Assembly: GCF_000377505.1 (NCBI RefSeq)
Contig: NZ_KB898185.1
Location: 558,001-622,000, forward strand
Direction of reading: 5' to 3'
Origin: Paenibacillus massiliensis 2301065 = DSM 16942
GTDB taxonomy: Bacteria; Bacillota; Bacilli; Paenibacillales; Paenibacillaceae
Length of the DNA: 64,000 nucleotides
In this document: piece after piece, positions 63,988-64,000 of the stretch
Position numbering within the stretch: the first letter of the stretch is position 1
Layout of the letters: every line of letters begins with the position of its first letter
Translations under genes and position numbers: made by a program
Notes under the pieces: generated by a model
The model's input: only the letters and a program-made list of their open reading frames with translations
The model's database searches: none
Told to the model about the DNA's origin: nothing

Positions 63988-64000
63988 CTCTCTACTCCCC

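Overview
The window reads as a core chromosomal segment of a Gram-positive endospore-former of the Paenibacillaceae, most likely Paenibacillus. The grounds are a Bacillus-like gene order (dprA-topA-trmFO-hslVU-fla/che-rpsB-tsf-pyrH-frr-uppS-cdsA-dxr-rseP-proS-polC-rimP-nusA-rnpM), Firmicutes-specific proteins (PolC, SwrD, FliY, CheC/CheD, SigD), strong GGAGG ribosome-binding sites with many TTG and GTG starts, and differences from Bacillus (an archaeal/eukaryotic-type ProRS, a short EF-Ts, and no codY or xerC at the usual places). Every gene I can support lies on the minus strand, so transcription runs from high to low coordinates. I saw no rRNA, tRNA, CRISPR array, insertion sequence or prophage.

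Region by region in transcription order: (1) 63987-61406, a diguanylate cyclase with a periplasmic sensor region, then a secreted YHYH/copper-amine-oxidase-N protein. (2) 61046-58595, mgtE and an AI-2E family permease behind an unusual purine-rich leader. (3) 58444-57844, an OhrR-type peroxide-sensing MarR regulator with its own promoter and a candidate operator. (4) 57690-55417, sucC-sucD with an extended -10 promoter and a possible cre site, closed by a strong terminator. (5) 55218-48309, dprA, topA, trmFO, hslV and hslU. (6) 47747-16136, a fla/che operon of 37 genes over about 31.6 kb, running from flgB to a YceG-domain protein just after the SwrB-like gene and closed by a hairpin terminator. 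It encodes the rod, MS ring, switch, export apparatus, hook assembly, most of the chemotaxis signalling pathway, FlhF/FlhG and SigD. (7) 16107-2379, translation, cell-envelope and replication housekeeping genes: rpsB, tsf, pyrH, frr, uppS, cdsA, dxr, rseP, proS, polC. Terminators and structured leaders break this stretch into several units. (8) 2331-1, the rimP-nusA-rnpM operon, with a near-consensus promoter and an attenuator-like hairpin in its leader.

The genes work together mainly as one motility regulon (structure, export, switch, chemotaxis adaptation and the SigD switch in one transcript) flanked by growth genes. No wholly new multi-gene system stands out. The observations most worth a second look are RNA-level or evolutionary: structured leaders before pyrH, rpsB and rimP, the repeat-rich mgtE leader, in-place replacement of ProRS, the missing codY and xerC, and the OhrR gene with no Ohr partner beside it. 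Non-ATG starts were chosen where the Shine-Dalgarno spacing favoured them; these choices and all family assignments come from reading the sequence, not from database searches.
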